64,000 nt of DNA from Chryseobacterium culicis. GTDB lineage: Bacteria > Bacteroidota > Bacteroidia > Flavobacteriales > Weeksellaceae. The notes under the pieces are model-generated. The model did not search any database. It saw only the letters and a list, made by a program, of their open reading frames with translations, and was not told where the DNA came from. The stretch is from contig NZ_FNWQ01000001.1 of assembly GCF_900108365.1 (NCBI RefSeq), forward strand, positions 620,001 through 684,000, given 5' to 3'. Position numbers and translations under genes: made by a program. Shown piece by piece: positions 63,663 through 64,000 of the stretch. Position 1 is the stretch's first letter. Each line of letters opens with the position of its first letter.

Positions 63663-64000
63663 ATGGGAGCACAAATAAAAAAAATAGAATATGTATTTCC
63701 TGAAATTGTAGTTACAAATGAAGATTTGAAAAGAGATTTTCCGGATTACGATTTCGAAAGGTTTGAAGAAAAAGTAGGAATTAAAAAAAGATATATTGCA
63801 GGCGGAAGCGAAACAGGCTTAGATCTTGCTGAAAAAGCATGTAATAAGCTGTTTGAGAATTTTGATAAACAAAAAATAGACTACATATTATACTGTACAC
63901 AAAGCCCGGAATATTTTCTTCCGACAACAGCCTGCATTCTTCAGGATAAATTAGGGCTGAGAACAGACATCGGCGCGTTGGATTTTAATTTAGGGTGTTC
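63663..64000 (+). CDS. 3-oxoacyl-ACP synthase III family protein (3' end outside window)
   Basis: The first 112 codons are visible, starting MGAQIKKIEYVFPEIVVTN. The sequence follows beta-ketoacyl-ACP synthase III: FEEKVGIKKRYIAG, YILYCTQSPEYFLPTTACIL, and DFNLGC at the window edge, where the catalytic Cys is expected. KAS III enzymes condense acyl-CoA with malonyl-ACP, or transfer acyl groups in related members. In polysaccharide loci they may supply an acyl decoration. Too little is present to choose. Confidence 0.85.
   Translation, partial: MGAQIKKIEYVFPEIVVTNEDLKRDFPDYDFERFEEKVGIKKRYIAGGSETGLDLAEKACNKLFENFDKQKIDYILYCTQSPEYFLPTTACILQDKLGLRTDIGALDFNLGC

Overview
The window looks like a chromosomal segment of a low-GC member of the Flavobacteriia, most likely Chryseobacterium or a close relative in the Weeksellaceae. 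The signs are Bacteroidetes-type promoters (-7 box TAnnTTTG, here in front of asnS, rnpB, valS, glyA and others), weak or absent Shine-Dalgarno sequences, a TPR/AraC-type regulator C-terminus, a MacB-type exporter with two permeases, an Oar-like TonB-dependent receptor, and protein sequences typical of that group. The genus call comes from familiarity with the families, not from a search.

Layout. 1-4,364: end of an AraC-type regulator, a 758-base gap with a large imperfect inverted repeat, then asnS and rpoN, each closed by a clear terminator. 4,384-11,370 (minus strand): a compact class I lanthipeptide operon, read as precursor, luciferase-like flavin monooxygenase, LanC cyclase, full-length LanB dehydratase, a DUF6625-type glycosyltransferase-like protein and a small C39-peptidase-like protein without catalytic residues. 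11,437-18,417: a secreted hydrolase, an acyl-CoA synthetase, an ECF sigma factor with a membrane partner, the RNase P RNA gene, a PPK2 kinase preceded by ten perfect 8-bp repeats, and a DUF1573 protein. 18,546-30,374: valS, a GIY-YIG nuclease gene bracketed by a 26-bp inverted repeat, a DUF4241 protein, a PfkB kinase, hydrolases, a DUF72 protein and a large TonB-dependent receptor. 30,531-33,625 (minus): class I ribonucleotide reductase genes with a small ferredoxin-fold protein between them; a perfect DnaA box precedes nrdB. 34,050-43,867: a MacAB-like efflux operon, a frameshifted zinc-ribbon gene, a GT39-like membrane glycosyltransferase, a thioredoxin-reductase-like enzyme, glyA and recX.

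44,223 to the right edge is one long plus-strand surface polysaccharide locus of the Wzx/Wzy type. It has a membrane-anchored nucleotide-sugar 4,6-dehydratase, an export lipoprotein (Wza type), a Wzc-type tyrosine kinase, a nucleotide-sugar 6-dehydrogenase, an L-2-hydroxyglutarate oxidase, WbpE/WbpD/WbpB-like enzymes, flippase, AsnB-like amidotransferase, EpsG-like polymerase, two glycosyltransferases, an initiating phosphoglycosyl transferase, a formyltransferase-like protein with a PIG-L deacetylase, and the start of a KAS III enzyme cut by the window end. Together these predict a polymer with a 2,3-diacetamido uronic acid, possibly amidated, and an N-acetyl group that may be exchanged for another acyl group such as formyl.

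The most interesting points are the lanthipeptide operon with its candidate dehydro-residue reductase and degenerate C39 domain, the hydroxyglutarate oxidase placed among the Wbp genes, the repeat-bracketed GIY-YIG nuclease, and the repeat tract in front of the PPK2 gene.
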